A DNA stretch of 64,000 nucleotides from Alopecurus myosuroides (GCA_028641055.1 CM054057.1:582147158-582211157), one strand, 5' to 3'. Positions 31,602 to 44,192 are shown, counted from the first letter of the stretch. Numbers and translations are program-made. The notes: a model not told the origin generated them from the letters alone.

Positions 31602-33837
31602 ACTATGATGCATGGTGGTACTCTCCGAAAGGAGCTATGACGTCTTGGAGGAAAAATCCCGCCATTTCCTCGCAAATTGCTTGGAAGCGGCGCTCGAGGG
31701 GGAGCTTCTCCCGCTCTCTTGCCAATTGTAAAAGAATGAGAGAGATACAAATGAATACATACGTAAACTATCAAATCATAATAAAACAACTACTGAAACT
31801 CAGCAGAACTGATGATAACAAAATAAATTTGTAAATATAGTTTACATACCTCCTTATTTATATTATTATTTATTCTCTCAGAGACAATCGTGTGAATATT
31901 CTCACAAACATAGTAAGCACATAGATTAGTCCCCTTTGGTTATTGATTGCAATTATGTGCAAGAATATAATTCAATCAAACAATAACCAAGTATGATAAC
32001 AGTGTGTGTGGACCTAGGTAGTAGTACTTACTTTCCCTTTTCATGTCAGCTTCTCCGGCCATCCACCTTCCGGATCTTGCTCGATGAACGTTTCCCATAC
32101 GCTGCCCGACAAAAAATTGAATAAAAGAGTTATTAATTTGTTGACATCAGGAAATTAACGAAAAACCGATAAGAATTAAATAAAATTACCCTCTGAGCAT
32201 ATCAAAACAGTGCTTGTAATCTATAACGGTTTGGTCATTGAATCGTAGACATCAATATGTCCATCGCGCATTTTAATGACGATAACCATAAAGTGGAAGC
32301 TACGCACGTTTAAATATGTAGTGTCATAGATATAACTCATTAGATATAAGGAAAAATAGAATGTGTTAGAAGACAGTAACACTCACTTGTGGTTATAAGG
32401 CCAAAGTATTTGTTTTTTATCACGTTGTCGCTGAAAAATCCTTAGAAAAGTCTCTGGTGTATCCTTGTTATACATGGGATTCTTTATGGTTTCTTCATGC
32501 ATTGTATCCGCGTCAATTAACCCAGTTTCGTTGATTTCAATCTGCATTGTATCCGCGTCAATTAACCCAGTTTCTTTTGCATTCGAGCATCTTCAATCTG
32601 CATAATATAGCGCAAACAAGATTAAATTGAGGATAATTACAGAAAATGAACGAACTCAGCTAAATCCTTCTGAAAATACATAATAAATAAATCACTTACA
32701 GACAATAGAAACTGAGCAACGATTTGTCGAGTGCCCGGAGATTGTATAACGCAAAACGATCCTCGAAGTTAATGCGCACGGCGTAATCTTGGAAGTAGTG
32801 CTCCTCCTTAACTGCCACCATCATAGCCGCGTACCCATCTTTGCCCTACCCATGTACCACCTATGCAAATTGCGCATTTTTGTTGGTAGGATGGAGACAT
32901 TCTCGACCAAATTTTCCCTTTTTCATATTTGTATGCTACTTCAGCGATGGGGTACTCGATATCTGTTGTGTGATATGTACTTTGTACGGCCTTCTCGTCA
33001 AACATCTTGAGAGGGGCAACCGATTGACCGGCTTGTTCTCCGAGCTGGGGAACTTTTTTTTCCCTTTTTTCCCCTTGAGCTGTTGTTTCCTTTTGGTGCC
33101 TTCTGGACCACCGGTTTCTTCCCTTTTCCCTCCTGGAGCATCTCGTCATATGACTTTTCAATAGAACGCCTATAGCCTGATGGGCGGCGATGGTGGAGGG
33201 TTATATAGGTTCTCAATGGTACGCACAACATTCACCGGATCTAGCGTCTTCTCAAAAGGTGTCTCTGGCACTTTCTTAGCAAAATGGGCAGCCACCTCGG
33301 AATGAGAGATGGCCCTGTTTTCCTCGTCAGATCTTTCCCAAGGTAACTTCTGAAGAGGCGGCGGTGCTCTCTCTATTCTGGGTCTCTTCCTGGGCGGCGA
33401 ACGGTTCTGCTTAACGGGCGCTTTCTCACGCGGAGGTATCGAGATGCTGGACTCGCACTGCCCCCCTCAGGTAGGTGTGGCCCTTTTTGCTCATGTGGAC
33501 TGCCATGTTCATGTGGACTGCCAGCAGGAGAGATCAATGGCCCTTGCTGCTCATGTGGAGTGCGCTGCTCATGTGGACTGCTATCACGAGGAGCCTGCGG
33601 CCTAGGCACGGGGCCTGAAAAGACGATGTATTTTTTTGTCCAGAGGACGAAACCGCGCTTGACATCGCCCAGTGTCTTCTCCTCGACACCTCCAGGATGA
33701 TCAAGATCCATTGTTTCATAACCAGGCACAATGTCATCCACCCCGACAAGAGCACAGTCAGCTGGAATGGGCTGATGATGGTGTGTTGCTCCATCTTGTT
33801 GTGGGTAAACATAGCCGACCGCCACCTTAATGGACAT
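31602..33837 (-). pseudogene. CACTA-encoded protein with C-terminal Ulp1-like cysteine peptidase domain
   Basis: The multi-exon minus-strand gene starts near 33837 (MSIKVAVGYVYPQQDG; then GGVEEKTLGDVKRGFVLW), typical of Triticeae En/Spm-type proteins. A Lys-rich middle (ERSIEKSYDEMLQEG) follows, then LRALDKSLLS at about 32700-32760. The C-terminal part has features of the Ulp1/SENP fold: a His in VRSFHFM and an Asp in DGHIDVYDS (about 32240-32310), and a Cys in GTNLCAYYVCENIH (31878-31930). The last exon holds EMAGFFLQDVIAPFGEY and stops at 31602. Ulp1 peptidases cleave SUMO or related tags; activity here is inference. Frame breaks near 33370 and several stops indicate a decayed copy. Confidence 0.72.
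32498..32575. repeat. Short tandem duplication in the CACTA gene
   Basis: 'tgcattgtatccgcgtcaat' and the following bases occur twice, about 47 bp apart. Confidence 0.8.
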
Positions 33838-33843
33838 GTTCCT

Positions 33844-35448
33844 TGATATGTCTCCAATGTATCTATAATTTCTGATGCTCCATGATGATATTATGCCAAT
33901 TGCTACATGTTTTCTCCCTTCTTTATAGCATTTTTACACGTTTTTCGGGACTAACCTATTAACAAGATGCCACGGAGCCAGTTCCCTGTTTTCTGCTATT
34001 TTTAGTTTCAGAAAAGTTGTTCTAAAAATATTCTCGGAATTGGAAAATTCGAAAGCCAGAAGTCTTAGAAGTCCCAGAAGCTTCCAGAAGTCCCGAAGAG
34101 CCCCGGAGGGGGCCACACCATGGGGGGCGCGGGTCCCTCCCTGGCCGCGCCAACTGGTGGTGTGGGCCCCTGGCCATCCACCGCCTTTGCCCTTTCGCCT
34201 ATTTATACTCCCCCGAGGGAAAACCCTAAAGGAATCGTCCTTTTCCACCAAAAACATCCGTAACTCCACCGCCGCCACCGACAAGTTTTCGGGGACATAT
34301 CTCTGTTCTGGCACCCTGCCGGGACGGGGAAGTGCCCCCCGGAACCATCTCCATCGACTCCACTGCCATCTCCATCGCCGTTGTTGTCTCCTATGATGAG
34401 GAGGGAGTAGTTCTCCCCCGAGGCTGAGGGCTCTACCGGTATCTATATGGTTCATCTCTCTCTCACATGGTGTGATCTATATGTGATCGTGAGCTTTGTA
34501 ATCTATTTGAATTCGTATATGTTACTCTTCATCTTTTGCTACTCAAGTGCTTTATTAATATGAACTTTGGAGCCACTTTGATCACGGTGTGAAGGTGACA
34601 GTGTGCATATCGTGTGTGTCTCCTCTATAAATTGTGGTGTTTGTCTAGTACCATCTAGGGTGCTCATAGTGACAGCGTGGGGTTAACTAGATTCGGGAAT
34701 GCTTACTTTAAGGAATGCTTTTTGCAGCCCTACGCAATGATTAGTGTTCGTTATTTGTTATGAGATCCCCGTAAATGCTTTGATCATGGTGTAAAGGTGA
34801 CAGTGTGTGCACTGTGTGGTTTAGCATTATATTTATATTTTGTGTTGGATAACCCTATGACATTGTGGTGTTTTCGTGGAACCATCTGGGTCCCATGGTG
34901 ATAGCATGGGGGTTACTTAGCTGGGAAAGTGCTTACTCTGAGGAGTGTTGTTAAATCCCTATGCATGGATTGGTGTTGTTATTCGACCGGGGAGTGGTTT
35001 AGAGTAGCATAGTGAAGAGAAGATATTTAGTTATTCAATTATGTGATCATTGTTGAGAGTGTCCACTAGTGAAAGTAGGATCCCTAGGCCTTATTTCCAA
35101 GCATTAAAACACCGTTTTCTGCCTGTTCTGCTACATGTTTGCTTGCTGCCATTTTTATTACAGATTGTTATTATCACTTATTATAATTCATATTACTTGC
35201 ATTTTACTCTCTCTTCGCCGAACTAGTGCACCTATACAACTGACAATTGTATTAGGTGTGTTGTTGACACAAGATACTACTTGTATCTTGATTGCAGGGT
35301 TGCTTGAGAGGGATATCTTTGACCTCTACCTCCCTGAGTTCGATAAACCTTGGGTGATCCACTTAAGGGAAACTTGCTGCTGTTCTACAAACCTATGCAC
35401 TTGGAGGCCCAACACTGTCTACAAGAATAGAAGCGTGCGTAGACATCA
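33844..35448 (+). repeat. 5' LTR of element A
   Basis: 1605 bp with TGAT...ATCA ends. The first 80 bp match, in reverse complement, the right ends of 44193-45781 and 49355-50946. ORFs inside it (for example 34040-34396) are incidental. Confidence 0.88.
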
Positions 35449-35624
35449 AGCTCTTTTCTGGCGCCGTTGTCGGGGAGGTAAGGTAAAACGTACTCACATC
35501 CTCGGGTGTGAGTGCTCGAAGTTATCTCCTTTAGATTCTGCAATTATATATTTTTGTTTCGTGTTTTCACTAGTTAGGCTTATTTTTACATGTTGGTTGT
35601 TTTTATTTTTACTAGTTAGTCTTA

Positions 35625-37009
35625 ATGGAAAACAACAAAAATATGAGGGATCTTTATTTGCATTCTAGTAGCAATGTTATTAGCATTAATTATTTGGATA
35701 CCATTATTTCTAGTATTATGGAAAATTCTATGCTTGGGGAAGCTAGTTTTTATAAACTTTTTAGTTTTCCAGCTTTAGAGGAGAAAATTTGCTCTGATGG
35801 TACTTTATCTCCCATATGTGATAAATCTAATTAATGATGCTTGTGATATTTTAAATCCTCCTACTGAAAGCATTCCTTTTAAAATACCCAAGAAAATTGT
35901 TGAACTTGTCATGGATAACCGTTATTTTGGAGATGGAACTGTCCATCCTAGTGATCGCTTACACTTTATGCATGAATTATGCGAGTTATTCAAGTGTGCA
36001 GGTATCTCAACGGACCAAGTTAAGAGGAGGCTATTCCCTTTATCACTTGATGACAAAGCAAGGGAATGGTATGAACTACTAGATGATCCTCATCATTTGG
36101 AGTGGAAGGAACTTGAATCTCTATTTTACTCTAAATTTTATCCTTCTCATGAACTATATTTAGATAGGAATTACATTTATAATTTTTGGCCTCATGATGC
36201 AGAAAGCATACCCAAGCTTGGGGAAGACTAAAAACATTAATACTCAAATGTCCTAACCATGAGCTTCCTGAGGAAATAATTGTTACTAGATACCATATGC
36301 AAGGCTTTCAAGACATTGGAAGGATTATCTAGATGCCTGTTCAGAGGGTTCTTTTTGTAGTAAGAAGGTTGAATCTAATTGGGATCTTATTGAGAGAATT
36401 CGACTCAATAGTGAAGATTGGAATAACAACAAAGGTAAAGAATCGGGTATAAACTATGAGTATGATTACATTAAGACTTTTGCTGAAACTGCTGATTTTC
36501 ATGAACTAAATGCTAAATATGGTCTTGATCCTCAAATAGATGTCGGTTGGTATAGATCCTTTGGTTCTTATATTAATCTTCCTAAAAATGGGGACATATA
36601 TCATGAACCTTTTAAAGACACTTGCATGGGAAATGATATTGTTATTGATGATTTCAATAAACATGCTCAAACTTCTGAAAGTACTATTTCTTATAAGCAT
36701 GTTAATTTTTGTGGAGCACTTAGACCTTGTGAAAAGAATCAAATTGAAGAAGAATATTGTATCCATCATAGGAATGAAAAAACTAAAATGTGGAGTAGGG
36801 CTATAGATGATCTTGGTGAAAAAGTTTGTGCCCTCTATCCTTTTATTTGTGAACTTTGCTATAAAGTGGGTCAGTTTAATTTCCAATGCCTAGGCCATGA
36901 TAGTAGCCTTTCGAATCCTATGAGTAATGCAAGTTTGTATGGTGATGACATGTTCACCCCTAATGAGCATGATGAACTTACATTATTTTGGGGTGTGAAG
37001 AGTTATTAA
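35625..37009 (+). pseudogene. Element A gag
   Basis: The start at 35625 (MENNKNMRDLY) is followed by a frame change near 35825-35832. The second frame (to 36231) has the retrotransposon capsid segment LFPLSLDDKAREWYELLDD and WKELESLFYSKFYP. A further frame (to 37009) ends with CELCYKVGQFNFQC, a zinc knuckle in which the usual His is Gln. At least two frameshifts and several stops near 36235-36400 break it. Gag forms the particle that packages RNA; this one would depend on another element. Confidence 0.82.
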
Positions 37010-38340
37010 GAAAAACTTCTTTAATAGATACAAGTGCTTTTAATATGAATAGTGTCTTGCATGGATGCCATCTTTATTATGTTGATAATTGCCATGCAAA
37101 TACTTACATACAAAATATTATAAAAGAGGAGACTTTACCAAAATATGACAGGGTTAATATGTGTTTTGTTCTTATTAATGAAGAGGAGAAATCCTCCAAA
37201 GTTCTTCCTATTGTTTCTGATAATAAACCAGGGTATGTGGAGAAGCTCCCTGTTAAGCATCTCCCTCCTAAAGAGGGAAAGAAGAGGAGGAAGAAGAAGA
37301 GGAGGAGTAAAAATAGAAAGGTAACGGTATCTCCCCATAAGCATGTTGCTCATATTTTATCTTTTGCTGATGAGTCTGAACTCGATAATTTTCCTATTCC
37401 TGTTATTTATGAAAGTTATCATGATTGGGAGAAACACACTACTTTTGATATTGAAATTTTGTTTGGTACCAATTCTGAAAATTATAATAATAATTGTTGT
37501 ACTATTAGTACCATCCATGTTCCTTCCAATGATGATATAGAAAGCTCTAAACTTGTGGATGATGTGTTTGAAAATCCCTTTGCTGTTAATTATTATATGC
37601 TTGATACATCTCCTCCTAGTAAAAACGATGATATGTTTACAAATGAACGCATTTTGGAAGACAACTATTTTATTGCTTGTGATGATACTATGCCTCCAAT
37701 AGATGATGATTGCAATGTTGAATATGATATTTTTAGTCCACCTACTGTTGAGGAGAAAATTAATTATGATTTCAATATGCCTCCAGTCTTTGATAATTAT
37801 TATAAAGAAAGTTATAACATAGACTATAATTACAATCATCCTCATGAAACTTTCCATAATTATGGTGGGATTACCCAAAACCATCTCTTTAATATGCAAC
37901 TTGTATATCATGTTCGAGTTCTTTATGATAATCCTACTCCCGTTGTTATTAATAAGAATGACTATGCTTATGTGGAGAGTAATAATTCTTTTATGCATGT
38001 GGCTCTTGATAAGAATGTTTCTTGTGATAGTTATATTGTTAATTTTATCCATGATGCTACTGAAAGTTATTATGAGAGAGGGAAACATAATTTTATGCAT
38101 CTCAATGATATCAAGTTTCCCCTCTTTATGTTAAATTTTTTGAAGTTGCACTTATTTTGCTTTCCTATGCTTGTTGCTTTGTGTTTTCATGACTTTTTTA
38201 TCTACAAGATTATTTTTCATAGGAAGTGGGTTAGACTTAAATTTGTTTTAAATTTGCTTCTTGATGCTCTCTTTTTCTTTAATTCATATTTCTCATGTGA
38301 GCATCTTCTCAAATTATCATGCCTAGCTAAAAGGCTTTAA
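36988..38340 (+). CDS. Element A ORF2, 450 aa, unidentified
   Basis: The open frame overlaps the gag end by 22 bp. No protease, RT, RNase H or integrase motif is visible. Residues about 90-115 are a Lys/Arg-rich basic cluster (GKKRRKKKRRSKNRK), a possible nuclear localisation or RNA-binding patch. The middle is acidic and rich in Asn, Tyr and Asp. The last about 75 residues are strongly hydrophobic with Phe/Leu-rich stretches (LFMLNFLKLHLFCFPMLVAL, LLLDALFFFN) separated by a basic turn, consistent with two membrane-spanning segments. It has survived as one frame while gag decayed. An envelope-like role can be suggested only by topology. Confidence 0.6.
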   Translation: MGCEELLRKTSLIDTSAFNMNSVLHGCHLYYVDNCHANTYIQNIIKEETLPKYDRVNMCFVLINEEEKSSKVLPIVSDNKPGYVEKLPVKHLPPKEGKKRRKKKRRSKNRKVTVSPHKHVAHILSFADESELDNFPIPVIYESYHDWEKHTTFDIEILFGTNSENYNNNCCTISTIHVPSNDDIESSKLVDDVFENPFAVNYYMLDTSPPSKNDDMFTNERILEDNYFIACDDTMPPIDDDCNVEYDIFSPPTVEEKINYDFNMPPVFDNYYKESYNIDYNYNHPHETFHNYGGITQNHLFNMQLVYHVRVLYDNPTPVVINKNDYAYVESNNSFMHVALDKNVSCDSYIVNFIHDATESYYERGKHNFMHLNDIKFPLFMLNFLKLHLFCFPMLVALCFHDFFIYKIIFHRKWVRLKFVLNLLLDALFFFNSYFSCEHLLKLSCLAKRL

Positions 38341-40549
38341 AGAAAAGCATTTCTTGGGGGATAACCCATGTTTTTATTTTTGCATTGTTTTTCTCTGTTT
38401 TCTTTGAGTCAAGGGGTTGTATACTTCTGTAGAAACTCCTTTGTATATTTATTTTCATGTTTTACTAGTTCCAAGTAAAGTTTCTGACGAAAGTTGGAGT
38501 TGGTTTTCAGATTTCTGCGCAGAAAACAGATTTCTGGTGTCCATCGTAAAAAATCGTATAAAATTCTGGAAGATCAGAATAATCTGAAATGTTTTGTGCT
38601 TATTCCTCAGATAATTCCGTAACTTTTCTTAGTTGACCACTTTTTGATTTGAGCAACATAAGATGATCTAAAAAAATCATCTTTACCTGCTATTCTGTTT
38701 TGACAGATTTCTGCTAAAAATTGCATTTGCATCTTAATCTCTTTCTTTTGGTGTTATTTTGAGAAAAAGAGTTTTAAAAGAAGTTGAGAAAGTATCTAAT
38801 GTGTATACGAGTGTTAGGATTCTGTTGAAACTGAACCATGTGAATTTATTATTTCGATTGCACTAACGTTGCTAATGAAGATTGTGAGAAGTTTGGTGTG
38901 AAGGAAGTTTTCAAGGGTCAAGAGAAGAGGATGATATGACGTGATCAAGAAGAGTGAAGATCCTAAACTTGGGGATGCCCCGGAGGTACAGCCCAGCAAA
39001 TTCCAAAAAGACTCAAGCGTCTAAGCTTGGGGATGCCCAAGGCATCCCCTTCTTCCTCGACAAATTATCAGGTCACTTCTAGTGAAACTATATTTTTATT
39101 CGGTCACATCTTATGTGCTTTACTTGGAGCGTCTTTTATTTTTGTTTTAAGTTTGTTTGTTTTTCTTTGCTGTAATAAATAGTTGTATACTATCAGCCTT
39201 GTGTGGGAGAGAGACACGCTCTGTTTTCATTGCTTAGAACACTCTAGTTTTCATTCTTATTGTTCTGTGAGTGTTCACTTTTTGCTAGTACTGCGTTTAG
39301 CCTTTGTTTTCATGCATCTCTTATTCAGAGCTGTTAGTTTTAGTAGTTTTATGTGAGTACTCTCATGTTTTATTGTTGTATCATAAAGAGTATTTTTGTT
39401 AGAACATATTTTGTATGGTGCTTGTTGGGAAAAGAAACTGCTGCTTGAAGTAGAATTTATAACGGTGCACATAGAAGCTTGTATAGACTGTGGCTAGAGT
39501 TTTTTCATGCCATGCTAAATGTTATTTTAGTTTTAAAGCCTTGTGGTTATTGATTATCATGAATAGCCTCAAATAGCTTAGAGTCTTTAATATGCCATTG
39601 AAAGATTCATGAGTTGTTCTTGTCATAGTAAAGCATAAATTTATGGTATTCTCTTTCGAATGTTTTATTTGGTTGACTTGGCGCATGCTCACACCATGTT
39701 TATGACTATGAACCAGTCACGAATAGCCTTCATGAACATTTAGTTTTTGAACTTGTGATATCTCTTATGCTTTAATTAATGATGTTTATGTCGCTATGCA
39801 TGATTATGGCTCTTATGCTCTCTTGATTTGTCGCTCCCAGTCTTTTGCTACCCTCCACCTGTACTTAGTATGAGATCTACTCGTGCATCCAACTCCCTAA
39901 AACCAAAGTTTTCCCATTGTGTACACCATAACTACCTACATGTGGTATTTAACTGCCACTCCAAGTAAATTGCTCATGTGCTACCTTTAAAACTTTCAAC
40001 ATTACTCCTGTTTTGTGTTCTTGTTTTTGCTCATGAGGACGTCAATAGAGAATCTTTATCTCACTTGTTGATTGGATTTCACGCCCTGGACTAGTGGCTT
40101 CATCTTCTTATCTAAATGATAGAAGAGCTGACAGCGGGGTGCCCAGCCCCAAATTAATGCAAACAAATTCTCTTCACTATTTTTGCCCCTGATTTATCAG
40201 TCAAAGCATAATTGTGTAAACAAAAGAGACAGAGGGATGACCTTCTACCCAGATGCGTCCTTCATATGGGAGACACTCTTGTGAATCTAGTTGGCTTGTG
40301 ACGTACTGTATTTTCTATTTACTATTCACTAACATTAACATACACCTCTCCTAAAATATAGACACTCCTCCATGGTATGTGATTGTTAGCAAGCACCCGA
40401 GGATTCGGTTAGCCGTGGTTTGTGAAAGATGGATGGGAGGAGTGTCAAACTTTTAATACCTCTATTTAATAAAATAAAAAGCTCTAGCACATGAGTTGTC
40501 CCTCCTTCCCTCCGCGAAGGGACTTTCTTTTACTTTTATGTTGAGTCTC
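38341..40549 (+). other. Element A 3' untranslated region
   Basis: No ORF. It includes two 'aagcttggggatgccc' palindrome units (38965-39050) and a block (40020-40540) that occurs in reverse complement in elements B, C and D, for example 'gaggacgtcaatagagaatc' and 'ctagcacatgag'. It ends abruptly at the element C LTR. Confidence 0.75.
39029..39049. repeat. Palindrome ggggatgcc/ggcatcccc in element A 3' region
   Basis: Perfect 9-bp arms with a 3-base centre. The equivalent in element B is 47679-47699, with 10-bp arms. Confidence 0.8.
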
Positions 40550-42066
40550 TGATGACCCAAAAGTATAGGGGGTGTATCATAGTACTTTCGATAAATAAGA
40601 GTGTCGAACACAACGAGGAGCAGAAGGTGTTGACAAGCAGTTTCGATGAAGGAATAACTGTAAATACTGAAAGATAAATTTGTAGGGGTTTTTGATATTG
40701 CAGATAAATAAAGTGCGAGTAAATAAAATGCAGTAATAATAATTGCAGCAAGTGTCCCAATCCTTTCTTCAGCAAAGGACAAGCCGGTAGGTTTACTTAT
40801 GATTAACAAACGTTCTTGAGGACACACATGAGGTTTCTGTCAAGTGCTTTTGTTCCATGCTGCTGAATAATCTTAGGTGTTTTGATAAGTGTTGTGTGGG
40901 TGAACCTATGCTAATGTACCATCCCATCCAAGACTAATACATACTTGTTATTATACCCCTTGCAAGCATCCGCAACTACAAGAAAGTAATTAAGAAATAA
41001 ATCTAACCACATCTTTAAATCCCGGGATCCTTCGCTCCCTCGTGTAATGTTTTCCTAACGGGGGTTTAGGTTTCTGTCACTCCGGCAAGCCCATAATTAG
41101 TAGCCAAATACACGATGCATTCCCCTAGGCCCATAAATGGTGAAGTATCATGTAGTCGACATTCACATGACACCACTAGAAGAATAACACCACAACTTAA
41201 ATATCAAACATTAAATATTATTCAACATTACTTCACTACTAACAACTTGACTTCTCCCATGTCCTCAAGAACAACACGAACTACTCACAAGACATCATAT
41301 GGATCACGATCAGAGGTAATATAATGGATGATAACAATTTGGTCATAAAGTGCAAACATCGATAAATCTCACAAGCATCAACTACTAACAAGTAATCCAC
41401 ACCGGGAGAGAGATCTAATGTAAAACAACGATAGAGGCCCCTAATTGTTATAGAGGGATGAGGGTGGATGACGAGGGTGATGGTTCTGGTGGTGGTGATG
41501 ATGATGATGATGACGATGATCTTGATGATGCCCGGAGTGACGACGGTGACGATGGCGGTGATTTCCGCTCTCCAGAGAGGAATTTCTCCGACATATTTCT
41601 CCCTGCCAGAGAGCTTTTCTCTCTTGGGTGTTTTCCGCTCTGAGGCGGCGGCGGAATAATTCTTCGACGATGGTATGAGGCTTAGGGTTTCTTGGGGGCC
41701 AAGTACGCGAAAGATATCCTCCAGAGGTGGGCCAGGGTGGCCACACCACCTGGTGGCGCGGCCAAGGGGGGGCGCCACCTCATGGTGTGGGCCCCTGGTG
41801 GCCCCCCTCTGGCTCTCCTTCTGGATGGACTCCTCCTCTGAACTTCTAAGACACCCCAGTGTCCCACTTGTTCTTCTGATCTTCTGAAATATGGTATCTC
41901 AGCGGTGATTTTTCCATCAGATTCCTTATCCCGGTGTTTATTCTCCAAAAATTATGAAACATGAAACATAAGATAGAATAACATAAGGGATGCATCATAA
42001 CATGAAATATATCTATGAATAACAGAAAATTATGATATAAAATAGTGATGCAAAATGGACGTATCA
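40550..42066 (-). repeat. 3' LTR of element C
   Basis: 1517 bp; on the minus strand it starts TGATACGTCCATTTTGC and ends GGGTCATCA. The left TSD candidate is GTCTC (40545-40549). A (GAT)n microsatellite lies inside at 41493-41531; the His-rich and Asp-rich ORFs there are artefacts. Confidence 0.88.
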
Positions 42067-43827
42067 ACTCCCCCAAATTTAGACCTCGCTTGTCCCCAAG
42101 CGAAACTGAACTGAGTAAACATGACCACATGTTTATGGAGTGAAGAGTCGATAAATAAAATACGGACAAGAAGCATCATATTTATCTATGCACCAATCAT
42201 TATAGACAACAACTTCCTATCATATAACCTAACTTGAAACGAGTAATGGGAGTCACAAACAAAGATGCAAAAGAGAGAATCAAGATTGGTGATGGCAAAT
42301 TTCATTCTTGGTCAGAGAACATTTAATGATATCATACTTATCTTAGGTGAAGTCTTTATAACAAGGCTTATATTGTAGAGCTTAACATGTTTAATTATAA
42401 CAATTCTTTTATAGTGATTCATAGCTTTTAAAGTAATATTCATTGAGATAATAAAGCATGTGCTAAACAAAGAAGGATAGAAAACATGATTGAATAAATC
42501 AACATATAGATGGTGAGATCACAACAACTCAAATGCTTGCTCGAGACAAAAAAGGAATGGGTTTACTGACTCAACATAAATGTAAAAGATAGGCCCTTCG
42601 CAGAGGGAAGCATGGATCACTCATGTGCTAGAGCTTTTATTTTGTAAAACAGAGGTATAAAAGTTTGACACTCCTCCCATCCATCTTACACAAACCATGG
42701 CTAACCGAATCCTCGGGTGCCTGCCAACAATCACAAACCATGGAGGTGTGTCTAATTTTGAGAGGTGTATGCTAGTGTCAACGAATGGTAAACATAAAAT
42801 ACAGTACGTCACAAGCCAACTAGACTTCATAAGAGCGGCTCCCATATGAGGGACACAACTTGTGTAGAAGGTCATCCCTCATTCTCTTTTGTTTACACGA
42901 TTATGCTTTGACTGATAAATTAGGGGAACAAGTAGTGAAGATAAATTAGGTATTAGTTTGGGACTGGGCACCCCGCTGCCAGCTCTTCTAGCATTTGGAT
43001 AAGCGGATGAAGCCACTAGTCCAGGTGTTTGAAGTACAATAAACAAGTGAGATAAAGATTCTCTATTGACGTCCTCATGAGCAAAAACAGGAACACAAAA
43101 CATGAGTGATTTTGAAAGTTTTAAAGGTATCACATGAGCAATTTACTTGGAGTGGCGGTGAAATACCACATGTAGGAAGGTATGGTGGACACAGATGGCA
43201 AGGTTTTGGTTCAGGGTTTGGATGCACGAGTAGAGCTCATATTCAGTACAGGGTTTTTGGCTAGCAAGGTTGGGTAGAAAGCATAAGAGTTGAGGGAAAT
43301 CAAACAAATATACATATGATGAAACCAATCATTCAATATTCATTGAAATCCCAAGCGATCTTAACTTGTGAATACTAAGTTTATGAGCTAATAGGAAAAT
43401 TCCACTTTCTTATACTAGCATCTCAAATTATTATTTCTGCCGACCCAAGCTAAGTTTGCCAAAACCAACTAGATTAAGTTGATGATCTCTAGAGTGATAC
43501 CAAATACTAAGAACAAGCTCAACCGTATGACAGAAATTGAAAACTAAAATAATGTGTCCAGAAAGTAAATGATGAAACTTCTCATTAATATTTCAAACCG
43601 GCAACTCATACCAATGGATACAACGATAACCAACTAAGGATAGATACTTCCATACTGCAAACCATCCTATATGATAACTTCTCTACTCATGATATGACTC
43701 TACTGAAAAAGTAAAAAGATGAAAGATAGTGATGTGATACTGCGGCACTGCCCCCAAGCTTGGAACAAGACGAGGGGATGCCAATACCAATGACGAATTA
43801 ATTCTTTGGTGGTGGTGGTTAATCCTT
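42067..43827 (-). other. Element C 3' untranslated region
   Basis: It contains the block shared with A, B and D (42560-43150). No coding sequence. Confidence 0.7.
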
Positions 43828-44187
43828 TTAATCGTTGGCCTTCCAAGGTAAAGGTTCTCCATCCACAAATGATGTCTTGGTCTCCAACATCCTGAAACTA
43901 GCAGCTGAGCTTATACGTTTAAACCTGTTCTCATACTTACAGTTCTGGTTGTGCACATCATAGAGTTGTGCTTGCAAATCATTGGTGGTCTTGGTGAGTG
44001 AGAAAATCTCTTCCCAAAGCTTCAAATTCTCCCTCTTGTATTCAGCGATCTGTTCTGTCTTTATCCTGTGAATGATCTCAACTTCGCACTCCGTCATCTT
44101 CTTGTACCTAAAGCCTTCTCGCTCCAGTTCTTCCATCCTAGCTACAAGACTGCCTTCTCCTTTAGGGCCTCGAACATCTTCAATCTG
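43828..44187 (-). pseudogene. Element C ORF3, downstream part (coiled coil)
   Basis: The minus-strand frame EDVRGPKGEGSLVARMEELE onward is highly charged with heptad-like Leu/Ile spacing (NLKLWEEIFSLTKTTNDL), so probably coiled coil. It stops at 43828. It is the downstream half of a frame whose upstream half is at 50952-51130; element B separates them, and the frames agree once B and one TSD copy are removed. Position after integrase corresponds to the extra 3' ORF of Athila-like elements. Function unknown. Confidence 0.65.
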
Positions 44188-44192
44188 CACCT

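Larger units (their letters stand above)
30987..33843 (-). mobile_element. CACTA (En/Spm) DNA transposon, left end and part of its gene
   Basis: The terminus CACTAGTGGAAAACAG starts at 30987. Subterminal DNA to about 31215 has many inverted and direct copies of 'taccggtt', the usual transposase-binding repeat array. A telomere-like repeat block follows, then a minus-strand gene. It is interrupted at 33844 by element A, so the other terminus is not in the window. The 3-bp TSD (CCT at 30984-30986) cannot be confirmed. Confidence 0.88.
33844..40549 (+). mobile_element. Element A: non-autonomous Gypsy-like LTR retrotransposon, 3' end cut off
   Basis: The 5' LTR is 33844-35448 (TGATATGTCTCC...CATCA), with PBS TGGCGCCGTTGTCGGGGAG at 35459-35477. 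Then come a gag region (35625-37009), an unidentified ORF (36988-38340) where pol would be expected, and a 3' untranslated region. At 40549/40550 it is cut by element C; its own 3' LTR is not in the window. The LTR matches element B's LTRs at the ends, so A and B are one family. It inserted into the CACTA (left TSD candidate TTCCT, 33839-33843). Confidence 0.85.

Noticed and set aside
36988..38340. Firm assignment of the element A ORF2 as an envelope gene
   Set aside because: Only the hydrophobic C-terminus supports it; there is no signal peptide or recognised glycoprotein feature, so it is left unidentified.
38965..39050. Bacterial-style terminator or CRISPR-like repeats
   Set aside because: Plant retrotransposon context; two palindromes with no regular spacers.
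41441..41778. His-rich (minus) and Asp-rich (plus) ORFs
   Set aside because: They are translations of a GAT/ATC microsatellite inside the element C LTR.
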